A stretch of DNA of 64,000 nucleotides from Lewinellaceae bacterium (GTDB lineage: Bacteria; Bacteroidota; Bacteroidia; Chitinophagales; Saprospiraceae). The position numbers and the translations under genes are program-made. The notes under the pieces are model-generated. The model worked only from the letters and a program-made list of their open reading frames with translations, had not been told where the DNA came from and searched no databases. Location: positions 2,852,001-2,916,000 of the forward strand of contig JACJXX010000002.1 in assembly GCA_020636435.1 (NCBI GenBank), read 5' to 3'. This document shows, in pieces, positions 8,501 to 17,200 of the stretch. Position 1 is the stretch's first letter. Each line of letters starts with the position of its first letter.

Positions 8501-11121
8501 CCCCGTTGACTCACTTCCAGGCGCTTTTCGCCGGATTTATTTTCGGGAATCCGAATCCCGGCGTACACCTTGTAAGGATTGTAGGGAATGCTGAGGTTGT
8601 CGGTGCTGAAGTCGCCGCCGCGCTCGAAGACGCGCGTCTTGAAGCTGGCGGTCAATTTTCCCGGCAGGGGCTGGTTGCCGGCAAGCCGGAACTGCAGCCG
8701 GGCTTTGCCCTCCGCATCCAGCGTTCCGTCAAATACGGTGGCGGGCTGGGATTCGATGGGCCGGGCCGGGTCGTCAAAAACGTAAGTTGAGTAACCCTCA
8801 AAGGAAGTTTTGCCGGAGCGCAGCTGTGCCTCCACCACCGCCTTCAGGTTGGCAGCAGGGGCCCCAAGCAGCCAGTTGGCGGTTAGGTTGGCGTTGATCG
8901 GCTCGGCAGCGCCGTCCAGTTCTTTGGCGCCGAAATCAAGCGCAATTTTGATCCGGTTGGGCTTCACCGTTTCAATGCGAACCGGCTTTTCAAAAGTAGC
9001 GCCCCCTGCTTTTACCGTGGCCATCCAGGAGCCGGTGGGGTCGTCTGCCCGGGTGGCAAAGTGCAGCGGATAGACGTAGTTGACGTGCTGTGCTACCGAG
9101 CGGCGCTCCTGCAATTGCCCTCTGGGGTCTCTCAGCTCGAATGTAACCGGATAATTGGGAGGCAGCTTGCCATCCTGGTCTTCCAGGATGAAGTCGAGGT
9201 AAACGGAATCTCCGGGGCGCCATACGCCCCTTTCCCCGTAGAGGAAGCCCTTTAGCCCTTTCTGAGCTACAGCGCCGGAAACGTCGAAACGGCTGAGCGA
9301 AAGCGAGTTGCCGTCTTCAAGGCGCAGGTAGCCGCGCTGCCCGCCCTGTTCGGCAATGACTACAAATGGTTTGCCGGGCAGTTCTACCCGGGCCATGCCT
9401 TCGCCGTCGGTGGATGCCTCGGCGAGCAGTTGTTGTTGAAAATCGTAAAACTGCACTTCGGCTCCGCTCAGTGGCAACGAAGTGCGCAGGTCAGACACCA
9501 CAACCAAGTAGGAATTGTCGGTTCCGCCTTTGGCAATCAGCCCCAGGTTGGAGGCGATGACGTTGCGTTGTACAAAGCGCTCGGCATTGTAATAAGCGGA
9601 ATAGCAGGGGTCTTCCCGCTGTTCCCAGGAATACCCTGGATAGTAGCCGTCGAAGCCGTACCAGTTGTCCATTATGCTTTCTGGCTCGCCACTTTCTTCC
9701 CGGGCAACAGTGAGCGAAAGGTTTTCCTGCTCATCGGCCCCCTCTTTGTTGCAGAAGTAGTTGGAATACTCCGGCCGGAAACCCAGGCGGATTTGGTAAA
9801 GCGCCTGGCCATCCTCCTGAATCAGGTCTTTGAGGTCGAGCGCGTAGCGGGCCCATTCAGAGGTGTTGGCGTTGGGGCTGAGGTTAAACAACGGCACCTT
9901 CTTCTGCATGATGATGCGCCCGACGCGGTACAGCTCGTTGTTGCCATCCAGTTCGTTGACCTGCAAAAACTGCAGGATGTTGTCGTGGTGGATTTTGAAA
10001 ACTTCCACTTCTACCGCATTGAGGCCCACCGCTTCGAAAGGGAAGATCAGCCCGTCGGAGTTGGGCATGATTACGCCCGAGCCGGCCAGCCGGACCTGGG
10101 GCTTCACATCCTGGATGCTGATGGCCCATTCTCCGGGGTTGCGCATCCGTTTGTCGTTGATGTTGCGCACCCCGGCCGCTACCTGGATGGTGTGCTCCCC
10201 GACCAAACGGGAAGTAGGATAGACCCGAAGTTTATTGCCGTCGATGATGAAGCGGAAGTTGCTCCCGTAACCCACTATGCTGACCAGTCCTTCCAGAGAC
10301 TGGGATTCGAGCAACGGGTCGGAAAAGTGCAGTTGAATATACTGGTCTTGCCCCTGCACCACCCGGGCGCCGGTTACCTTGAAGTCGTCGATGGCGGGGA
10401 TTTCCACCTCGCGGCTGTCGCGGAGGTCTACTCCAAGAGGTTTCCCATCCCAACTGAGGGCTACGTTAGAGGCCTGTTCGCCGCGGTTGATGCCTTCCAC
10501 ATAAAAATAATGCTCCAACCCTTCGGCGGAGTGCGACCAGCGGACGGGCAGTTTGCGCCCCTTCTGCTGGGCGGAGAGCACCGCCTCTACGGCCTCCGCT
10601 TCCGCCATGTCGGCGGTAAACAAATAACCGTGCAATTCTTGTTTGCTCAGGTCGTTGGGGTTGGCGGCGCTGATGCCATCTATAGAAAGATCGAAGTACT
10701 GATCCCGCGTACGGAAGTCGAACTCAAACGAGGCGGCCTCGTCGGGAATTCCGGGCAGGATCTTTTCCAGGTTTACGGTGGCGACATAAGCCGTTCCGGA
10801 AGCCAGCGGCTCCGCAGGGTCGAAGCGCAGCGTCTGGCTGTCTTCCCAGGTGGCGGACCCGGCGATGCCCGGCGAAAAAGAAATCAGGCGGGCGCCGGCT
10901 TCCTGCCCGACGGCGGCCTCGTCGGCGGCAAGCGTGGCGAAGCGGACGCGAATGGGCGCCGAGCGGGAAATGATACCGGAGGTGTAACCATAAACATAAG
11001 AGCTGACGCTCTCCGGCATCTTTTTGGCGCGTTGTTCTTTTTTGCAGGAAGGAAGGAAGATTAAAGCGGACAATAAAAGGAAAAATAATGTTGGAAGAGA
11101 AAAAGGCTTAATGTTTGTCAT
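5524..11121 (-). CDS. Bacterial alpha-2-macroglobulin lipoprotein
   Basis: An 1865-residue protein with a lipoprotein signal peptide (LPSC, acylated Cys26). Multiple macroglobulin beta domains follow, including GVWRPGDSVYLDF near 640. The thioester motif CLEQ (in YPYGCLEQTLSG) is at about residues 1405-1408, followed by the alpha-helical thioester domain with GQGGFAYWPGG and a C-terminal receptor-like domain. The family traps attacking proteases in the periplasm by covalent attachment through the Cys-Gln thioester, and the intact CLEQ suggests a working trap. In many bacteria the partner is penicillin-binding protein 1C; none is seen next door. The long overlapping plus-strand frames are shadows of this GC-rich gene. 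Confidence 0.93.
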   Translation of the reverse strand: MTNIKPFSLPTLFFLLLSALIFLPSCKKEQRAKKMPESVSSYVYGYTSGIISRSAPIRVRFATLAADEAAVGQEAGARLISFSPGIAGSATWEDSQTLRFDPAEPLASGTAYVATVNLEKILPGIPDEAASFEFDFRTRDQYFDLSIDGISAANPNDLSKQELHGYLFTADMAEAEAVEAVLSAQQKGRKLPVRWSHSAEGLEHYFYVEGINRGEQASNVALSWDGKPLGVDLRDSREVEIPAIDDFKVTGARVVQGQDQYIQLHFSDPLLESQSLEGLVSIVGYGSNFRFIIDGNKLRVYPTSRLVGEHTIQVAAGVRNINDKRMRNPGEWAISIQDVKPQVRLAGSGVIMPNSDGLIFPFEAVGLNAVEVEVFKIHHDNILQFLQVNELDGNNELYRVGRIIMQKKVPLFNLSPNANTSEWARYALDLKDLIQEDGQALYQIRLGFRPEYSNYFCNKEGADEQENLSLTVAREESGEPESIMDNWYGFDGYYPGYSWEQREDPCYSAYYNAERFVQRNVIASNLGLIAKGGTDNSYLVVVSDLRTSLPLSGAEVQFYDFQQQLLAEASTDGEGMARVELPGKPFVVIAEQGGQRGYLRLEDGNSLSLSRFDVSGAVAQKGLKGFLYGERGVWRPGDSVYLDFILEDQDGKLPPNYPVTFELRDPRGQLQERRSVAQHVNYVYPLHFATRADDPTGSWMATVKAGGATFEKPVRIETVKPNRIKIALDFGAKELDGAAEPINANLTANWLLGAPAANLKAVVEAQLRSGKTSFEGYSTYVFDDPARPIESQPATVFDGTLDAEGKARLQFRLAGNQPLPGKLTASFKTRVFERGGDFSTDNLSIPYNPYKVYAGIRIPENKSGEKRLEVSQRGSIALASLDKDGKPAANRKLSIGLYRLEWRWWWDRGYDNVSRFNSSSHYDALIREEVSTNNKGEAEWAVTPEEWGRYLVRVCDTETGHCTGDFFYAGYPWYGEEDGASRQAAAMITFTSDKTKYNVGEQVKLTLPEGEAGKVLITIENGTKVLESFWAESKEGENTFTFQAKPEMAPTAYAHIAMIQPHGQVKNDLPIRMYGVLPIGIEDPATRLAPKLKMPDELKPEQTFTVEVSETKGQPMAYTLAIVDEGLLGLTRFQTPNPWDAFYAKEALGVRTWDVYDQVLGAYGAELERLLSIGGDGEIRRGAQEDRANRFEPVVVHLGPFYLKKGKTAKHEIRMPNYVGAVRAMVVAADDGAYGSAEKTVPVRQPLMVLATLPRVLSPGEQLELPVNVFAMTNKVRNATISVQEKSGLVKIGNSSRSLQFSGPGDQLASFPIEVGERVGVARFTVTATGNGESAKQEIEIQVRNPNPFVTDVDSKVLDGGQAHTFAFTPAGMEGTNEAVLEVSSIPPINLGERLEYLLRYPYGCLEQTLSGGFPQLYVNQLMELDKAQQERIPRNINATIDRLKQFQVGQGGFAYWPGGNAPDHWATSYAGHFLLEAKALGYSIPPSMLEKWAQFQKKVARLWDPKMEELGFYSRNNYELMQAYRLYTLALAKEPDLAAMNRLREYKGLTLQASWALAAAYAAAGKPEAAKAITGKLDTKVPAYQELSYTYGSALRDRAMILEALVLMGEREKAATLVKYISDELSSSRWCSTQEISFSLLAIGKYAGKAGAQSKLAFTYQVQNGKMVNAGSNRPVMQVEIPLDGQARREVMVKNTGQGTLFTRVIRTGQPLAGEETAAANDLRIEVAYKNMQGAAIDPSALPQGTDFIAEVRITHPGSRPMRYEELALSQVFPSGWEITNTRMDNIEAFPQSTRPDYQDIRDDRVNTFFGLAERQSETYRVQLNAAYQGRFYLPAVSCEAMYDNSINARAPGRWVEVRAPRES

Positions 11122-11314
11122 AGTTCTTGGTTTTTAAAGACGGCTCCCGGATTTTCGATGCTCAGGATGAATTGGAAATAGAACGGAAATCTTGCAACCC
11201 CTGTTCTATGCTTCTTGTTACGAATAGGTATGCAAGGTACTAGCTTCCGGCCAACCATTCAAGTGGAAACTGACGAGGGCCGGCTTATAAATTAAACAAA
11301 ATTCCGGCTTTTTT

Positions 11315-11950
11315 ATGAATAAACTGCTGCCTCTTTTTCCTTTACAACTGGTTGTTTTCCCCGGGGAAAACCTCAACTTGCACATTTTCGAACCTCGCTA
11401 CCGGCAACTGATCAAGGAATGCGATGAAGAAAGGGCCACTTTTGGCATCCCTGCTTTTATAGACGGCAAGCTAATGACGGTGGGAACCGAAGTCCAGCTC
11501 TTGAGTGTCGAAAAGCGTTATCCCAACGGAGAAATGGACATCAAAACCAGGGGCATGAGCTTATTTTCCATCAGAGAATTTTTCCGCACCGCTCCAAATA
11601 AGCTCTACGCCGCGGCTGACATCAAGCCGCTGCCTCATGATACAGCCGGCGATGTGGTAGCCGGCACCCATATCCTGGAATTGGTGGAGGAACTATTCAG
11701 CCTGATGAATATCGAAAAAAACATCCCTTCCAGCCCCAATGATTTTATCACTTACGAGCTGGCGCACCACGTAGGCTTCTCCCTGGAACAGGAATACCAA
11801 TTTCTTTGCGTGACCGACGAGCGCAGCCGCCAGGAGTTGATGAAGACGCACCTGGAAAAACTGATCCCGGTCGTGAAAGAGATGGAGAACCTGAAGAAAA
11901 GGGCGGAGATGAACGGGCATTTTAAGCATATTATTCCGCCAATGGTTTAG
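11315..11950 (+). CDS. LON peptidase substrate-binding domain protein
   Basis: A 211-residue protein with the LON N-terminal domain signature LLPLFPLQLVVFPGENLNLHIFE at residues 4-26 and FEPRYRQLI just after it. It lacks the AAA ATPase and Ser-Lys protease domains of true Lon, so it is a stand-alone LON-domain protein, a common class in Bacteroidota whose role is not settled (substrate binding or regulation). The start is the ATG that places the LON motif at the N-terminus. It is flanked by the macroglobulin gene upstream (divergent) and by recombinase debris downstream, so it marks the left edge of the accessory region. Confidence 0.85.
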   Translation: MNKLLPLFPLQLVVFPGENLNLHIFEPRYRQLIKECDEERATFGIPAFIDGKLMTVGTEVQLLSVEKRYPNGEMDIKTRGMSLFSIREFFRTAPNKLYAAADIKPLPHDTAGDVVAGTHILELVEELFSLMNIEKNIPSSPNDFITYELAHHVGFSLEQEYQFLCVTDERSRQELMKTHLEKLIPVVKEMENLKKRAEMNGHFKHIIPPMV

Positions 11951-11963
11951 GGCTTGTTGGGGA

Positions 11964-12590
11964 CAGTTAGAAATATAAACCTTCATCGCAACGATTTAGG
12001 CGTAGTGGGTTTATCGGTATTGCAGGCTTCCGGGGCCGCCGCCGCTTACATGACAAGAAAAACTGGATCGAGCACATCAAATCCATACCCGGCAGGCGCT
12101 GGGACGCCAGGGAATGCTGCTGGATGTTGCCCGTGACGGCCGAGAGCATCCACGCCATCCAGGACTTCTCCGGAAAAGACGTGGAAAGGCTAACTCAGGC
12201 AGTTGACAACGTAAAGCACAAGTCATTACTCCTGCTTATCTACTCTGCCGGCTTGCGGAAAGGCGAGGTGTTAAACCTCCGCGTCCGGGATTTGGATTTC
12301 AGCCGGGAATGCCTATTTGTTAAAGACAGTAAGGGCGGCAAGTACCGATATACCTTGTTTGCTCCAAAGGCTATGGCGTTCTTAAAGGAATACATGCGCG
12401 TTTATAAGCCCCGCTATTGGCTATTTGAAGGGCGGGCGGGCGGCCAGTATAGCGAGAGCAGCCTGCAGTCGATATTCGAGCGAGCCCGGGAGCGGTCGAA
12501 TGTCAACCCCTTTTTCACGCTGCATGGGTTAAGGCATAGTTTTGCCACCCATCTGGTGGAGCAAGGGGTTGGATTTGTGACCTTACTGCC
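11964..12590 (+). pseudogene. Decayed tyrosine recombinase/integrase
   Basis: Fragments of one integrase are readable. An N-terminal piece (INLHRNDLG, then after a frame change GFIGIAGFRGRR and IPGRRWDARECCWMLPV) is followed without the usual linker helices by the catalytic domain: YSAGLRKGEVL with the first catalytic Arg, a KGGKYR segment with Lys, and HGLRHSFATHL with the His-x-x-Arg box. Reading stops being integrase-like just after HLVEQGV (about 12584), so the second His and the nucleophile Tyr are missing. The longest open stretch is 12124-12687. It cannot be an active recombinase. The family moves integrative elements by site-specific recombination. Confidence 0.8.
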
Positions 12591-12712
12591 GTGCGTCATG
12601 TTTTTGTTGCCAGGATATCCCGACACTGTAGCATGGTTCGCGAGTTTTTTGTACTTTGAGGGGCTGTTTTGGGCCTCGGGCGGGTAGGGAAAGCATGCTC
12701 GCGATTACGGAA

Positions 12713-12734
12713 ATATCAACGAATTCGTTGATAT
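12713..12734. repeat. 22-bp perfect palindrome centred on GAATTC
   Basis: ATATCAACGAA and its exact reverse complement abut with no loop. It lies between the integrase remnant and the TIR-like remnant, and is followed by TACACATGGTTGCACAA, which resembles the right arm of the attC-like site at 21718-21782. It could be a regulatory dyad or the end of a lost element. Confidence 0.55.
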
Positions 12735-12772
12735 ACACATGGTTGCACAATAACAAAAAAAAAATAACAACA

Positions 12773-12883
12773 ATGGCATATAAAAATAAAGCATACATCG
12801 CCTTCGATGGAGACAATGATATTAGATACTACTGGCTAATGAAGGCCTGGAAGCATAATTATAGTGACTTTTTCAATGGGTAA
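12773..12883 (+). pseudogene. N-terminal remnant of a TIR-like (ThsB/DUF1863 type) protein
   Basis: A 36-codon frame starting MAYKNKAYIAFDGDND, then IRYYWLMKAWKHN, and stopping after DFFNG. From memory this matches the start of TIR-like ThsB proteins of Thoeris anti-phage systems, which open with a beta strand ending in AF(D/H) and an (I/D)RYY-LMKAW helix. The complete family has about 180-200 residues, so this is a truncated copy. No ThsA-like partner is seen. With a start codon, no internal stop and an abrupt end, it is either a fragment or a broken gene with the remainder deleted. Only the N-terminal resemblance supports the assignment. Confidence 0.5.
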
Positions 12884-13231
12884 CCCTATAAATTTTATCA
12901 CCTTGTAAACCTTGACTTCGGAGCTCATGGTAAGAGGCTATTTGAAAGTTAACGCTAAAATAATGAGTTCAAGATTTTTAATATATATTATTGGTTATCA
13001 AATACTTATTCTTTCTTTACACCCCATTATTCCTTGATTCGCATTTTGTATTTTAAAATGCTTTTGGGAATTTAACGCTCCGGTTTCGCCTTGTTTTTCA
13101 GGGGATGCGGTCTTCGCCTTACTTTATTGCATTGGAACCGCTAAAGCCCCGGCACGGGCCCCGCCGTTTAAAAACGGGGCCTGTACCGGGACATGCCTAG
13201 CGGCTTAAAATTGCCGAATATACGGAGCTTG
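12884..13231. other. Gene-free AT-rich stretch with one strong hairpin
   Basis: No credible gene is seen. Around 13150-13190, GGCCCCGCCGTTT and AAACGGGGCC form a GC-rich hairpin that could end transcription of the minus-strand gene at 13232-13675. A sequence CTCCGGTTTCGCC-TTGTTTTTCAGGG near 13078 is repeated, slightly changed, near 13717 on the other side of that gene, as if the gene sat between imperfect direct repeats. Confidence 0.5.
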
Positions 13232-13675
13232 CTACTCCACGTAGGCTACAAAGGAAAATTCTAGGTCTTTGCCACTGCCGAATACATTGTCAGACGTATC
13301 AAAAGTAAAAATATATGCGTCGGCATAAGAGCTGTTGGTGTCATTGTATGAAATTTTGTATTTATACTGATCGGTTTCAGTCTCACCGCTGATCGAAACC
13401 ACCAAACTCACTATCGTACCGGGATTAGAAAGTTTAAGATAATACTCGCCCGGTCTGTCTCTCAAAATACTCCACGAACCTACCCCGCTCTTCCTTGTGC
13501 CATCAGGATTAACCCTGCCGGCAATCCATGTACTGGTGCGTTCAAAAGGCGTTTCGGTCTCAACGGTGGTTTCGGCAGTAGTTGCCGTAGTTGCGCTTGT
13601 AAAGCCTGAGGCGAAAATGCTTATAGTAAGTACTGCTCCCAGGGCAAGAAATGTGTAAAAGATTTTTTTTAACAT
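13232..13675 (-). CDS. Small secreted protein of unknown function
   Basis: 147 residues. Residues 1-25 form a clear signal peptide (MLKKIFYTFLALGAVL, then ISIFASG). A Thr-rich linker follows (about 26-50), then a beta-rich domain with Gly, Tyr and Asp-Asn pairs. No family is recognised. It may be an outer-surface or periplasmic protein with a lectin- or pilin-like beta fold, but that is only composition. It stands alone, flanked by imperfect direct repeats (about 13078 and 13717), inside the accessory region and upstream of the HTCS regulator gene on the same strand. Confidence 0.65.
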   Translation of the reverse strand: MLKKIFYTFLALGAVLTISIFASGFTSATTATTAETTVETETPFERTSTWIAGRVNPDGTRKSGVGSWSILRDRPGEYYLKLSNPGTIVSLVVSISGETETDQYKYKISYNDTNSSYADAYIFTFDTSDNVFGSGKDLEFSFVAYVE

Positions 13676-14213
13676 GATATTTGATTTTTATTTAAAGGTG
13701 GCCGGAAGATCGGCGTTCCGGTTTCGCCCTGTTTTTTAGGGTGGTTTTCGGTCTCCACCTACGTCTCATAGCTGTCGGAGGATAAGCTGTTTATGGTGTT
13801 CTGTCACTTTAGGGGGTCAGCCCGTTTTTAACCTCGTTATTGAATTATTTGTTAGTGCGTTATTGGGTTCTTTATAAGCCGAGCTTTTCCTTTTTAAAGA
13901 TTGGAACCCGGTATTTGAAATTTTGATTTTTCATTATTGATTCATAATATCGTCCTGAAAAATCCAATTGCCAGATACCAACTACCGCTTCAAGAAAATA
14001 TTTTGAATTGTTTCTGTTGCAAAGAAATGACAGGATATTCATTTTCACTTAACCCGGCGTACCAAATGCTTAACCCGGTGTATCATTGTAGAAATAACAG
14101 GCCTTCCCGGTCTTTTTTTGAGGGTTTTTTTTAAATTTTCTTATAAAAAACCCGCTGAATTGCACAAAATATCCGGTTTTAAAAAAGAGCATTGACAATG
14201 TGCTTTGAAGAAG
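13676..14213. other. Intergenic region with a 21-bp-spaced direct repeat
   Basis: No gene is supported here; a 65-codon plus frame has no family features. The notable structure is CTTAACCCGGCGTACCA at 14048 repeated as CTTAACCCGGTGTATCA at 14069, a spacing of exactly 21 bp. Upstream of the small secreted protein, it also has long T and A runs. Confidence 0.6.
14048..14085. promoter_or_regulatory. Candidate AraC/HTCS binding site (tandem repeats 21 bp apart)
   Basis: Two 17-bp near-identical copies (2 differences) start at 14048 and 14069, on the same face of the helix. AraC-type domains bind such tandem half-sites, and an HTCS with an AraC output domain is encoded next door. The link to that protein is inference. 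Confidence 0.35.
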
Positions 14214-17200
14214 TTATATTTTGGAAGGCGCTTTTCCGTAGGCTTTTTTAAAAGCCCTGGAAAAATCGGCAGGCGATGAAAAGCCGGTTTCATAAGCAAC
14301 TTCGGAAATATTGAGCTTTTGTTCTTTCAGCAGTCGCCATGCTACATCAAGGCGGATGGATCGTACATAATCCCGGACGCTCATATTCTTAAGGGCTTTG
14401 AGCTTGCGGTATAATTGGATGCGGCTTATGCCCAAATGCTTGCCGATGGCCTCGGCAGGCAGATCTGGATTGCTTATATTTTCAAGAATATAATCTTTAA
14501 GCGCACTGATAAAGCGGTCTTCTTTTTGAAACGCTGCATTTTCTTCCGGGGCTTGCCCGTTTTGAAAGCGCTCCCGAAGCGCTTTCCGAAGTTCAATAAG
14601 CTTTTGTATGCGCAATGCCAGTTCCTGTGGGCTGAACGGCTTGGTAAGGTAAGCGTCTGCACCGCGCTCCAGGCCTTTTAAACGACTCTCTAAGGAAGCC
14701 CTGGCCGTAAGCAGGATCAGGGGGATGTGGGAAGTGGCCAGGTGATCCCTGATGGCGCGGGTAAGCGCAAAACCGTCTTTTTTGGGCATCATCACATCCG
14801 AGATGATCAGGTCAGGGATGATCTCCCGGGCTTTTTCAATGCCTTCCTGTCCGTCCCCGGCTTCTGTAATGTTATACACCGAAGCGTTGATACAGGAGCG
14901 GATATAAGCCCGCATATCGGGGTGGTCTTCCACAATAAGCAGTTCCAGCTTTTCTGCCTTATTCTGATCTTTGAGGATTCCTCGACCATTTTCAGTCGGG
15001 GTATCCGGAAATGCCATAAAGGGAGGCACGACCTCCGCCTCTTCCGGAGCAGGGATTCCGTTGGTTTCCGTCGGCGCCAAAAGTACGGGCAGCATTACGG
15101 TAAATGCCGTGCCTTCTCCCACGGTGCTGCTTACGGCAACGGTTCCGTTCTGAAGTTCCACCAGTTCCTTTACCAGCGACAAGCCTATGCCCGTACCGCC
15201 CTGAAAGCGGGTGGCGGAGGCGTCAACCTGGTAAAAACGGTCGAAGATATGCTCCAGTTGTCCGGCTTCGATCCCGATCCCGCTGTCTTTTACCGTGAGT
15301 TGAATATAGTCCTGATGCGCCTGCTGCAACTGTTCCAGATCTACCGTTACCCTGCCGCCTGCGGGTGTAAATTTAAGGGCATTGGAAATGAGATTGTACA
15401 GGATCTTGATCCATTTATCGCTGTCAAAATGGGTTTTCCAGGTGCCGGCATGGGCTGTAAAGTCCAGTTGTATCTTCTTTGTATCGGCCAGCGGCTGAAA
15501 CCGGGCGACCAGTTTCCCGGTGTAACGGACAATATCGCCCTGGGAAGCTTCTATCCGCATCCTGCCGCTTTCTAATTTTGACATATCCAGCAACTGGTTG
15601 ATGAGTTCCAGGAGGTTATCGGTGTTTTTTAATACCCCGCTCAATCTTTTTTTCAGCGTAGCAGGCGGTGGCGGTTGTGCGATCATTTGTTCAACAGGGC
15701 CTCTTACCAGGGTAAGGGGCGTGCGAAACTCGTGGGTGATGTTGGAGAAAAAGCGGGTTTTGGCCTTATCGAGAGCCTTGAGCGCTTCGGCCTGGGCTTC
15801 AATGGTTATTTTATCCTGTTCTATTTTCCAGGTTCTCTTTTGTACCTCGGCTTCAAGACGCTGCCGGTCTTTTTGGAGCTTTCGCACCCGCCACCGCAGC
15901 GAAATAAGAATAACCGCTATGGCCAGCAATCCGGATGCCAGGATAAACCACCATTGCATATAAAAAGGCGTTTTCACATGCATGGGAATAACGAGCGGGT
16001 TTTCCGACCAGCTTCCCGATGCTCCTCTGGCTTTTATCACAAGATCGTATTTCCCGTAAGGCGGATTAATGATGGAGAGCTTATTTTCGCGGGTGTAAAT
16101 CCACTGATCCTGTTTCCCGGTGAGTTTGTAGGCATACTGATTCTCCGCCGACTTTTCATAATCCAGCGCGGTAAGTTCCAACTCCAGGATACGGTCGTTG
16201 GGATTAAACACGATTTTTTTCGCCGTTTTAAAAGCAGTGGTCTTATCGGTATAGGTTTCCGAGTCCTTTTCCAGTATCTGCACCCGGGTGGCATAGAGCG
16301 GCGGCGAGATGGTGCTTTGCTCCTGCAGATCCCGGGGATGAAAGCTGGTTAGCCCCTTTAAACCTCCAAAATACAATGTGCCATCTGTATCCTGAAAATG
16401 GGAAAAGGTGTTGAACTCTTCGTGGGCGATGCCATGTTCGGGCAAATAGACTTTGGCGGTTTCCGCATTTTTATCAAAAGCCATCAGTCCGTGGTCGCTC
16501 GGCAGCCACAGGGTATTGAAATCGTCTTCATACACGGCATAAATGTTATCGTTAGAGAGGCCGTTGTCCCGGCTGTATTGCCGGAAGCTGTTGGTTGTAA
16601 GGTCCCAGCGCAGCAGGCCGCTGTCTTTGGTGCCTATCCAGAAGATTCCCTTTCGGTCTTCATACAGATAATTAATATCATTAGAAGCCAAACCATCCTT
16701 TGTGGTATAGTGTTTTATAATGACTTCGTTGCGGGCATCCATCAGAAAAATGCCCTTATCGGTGGTGATCCATATTCCTTTTGCATTTTGATAGAAGTGC
16801 CGGACATATATCCTTTCCGAAGCTATGGGTAAGGGAAACGGAGTAATTTTCTCAGCGTTGGGGTCAAAGCGAAAAAGCCCGTCTTTTGCGCCCAACCAAT
16901 AGGTTTTGGTAAGGGCATTTTGAAACACCAGGTTAAAGAAGACTATACCTTCATATCCTTCATAATTATAATAGTAATAGCTATAACGGTTTTCCCCGGG
17001 AATGTAGCGCATAATGAAGTTTTTATCGGATGCTATCCAGAGCTGCCTCTGCCGGTCTTTGTAAAATGAGTTAATGCCTTCACTGTTCCTGATCGGGATG
17101 GTTGTTTGTGTGCCATGCTCCAAATCCGTAATAATATTACCTGTCCACAACTGTGCACCCTCCCGGTAAATCCCCCGGATATTGTTTGTGATGCCCAAAT

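Noticed and set aside
9430..11064. 544-codon plus-strand frame
   Set aside because: Shadow of the macroglobulin gene in GC-rich DNA; no domain or signal.
12773..12883. Functional Thoeris system
   Set aside because: Only 36 codons of a TIR-like N-terminus remain and no ThsA gene is seen.
13937..14134. 65-codon plus frame
   Set aside because: No family resemblance and it overlaps the direct repeats; not convincing as a gene.
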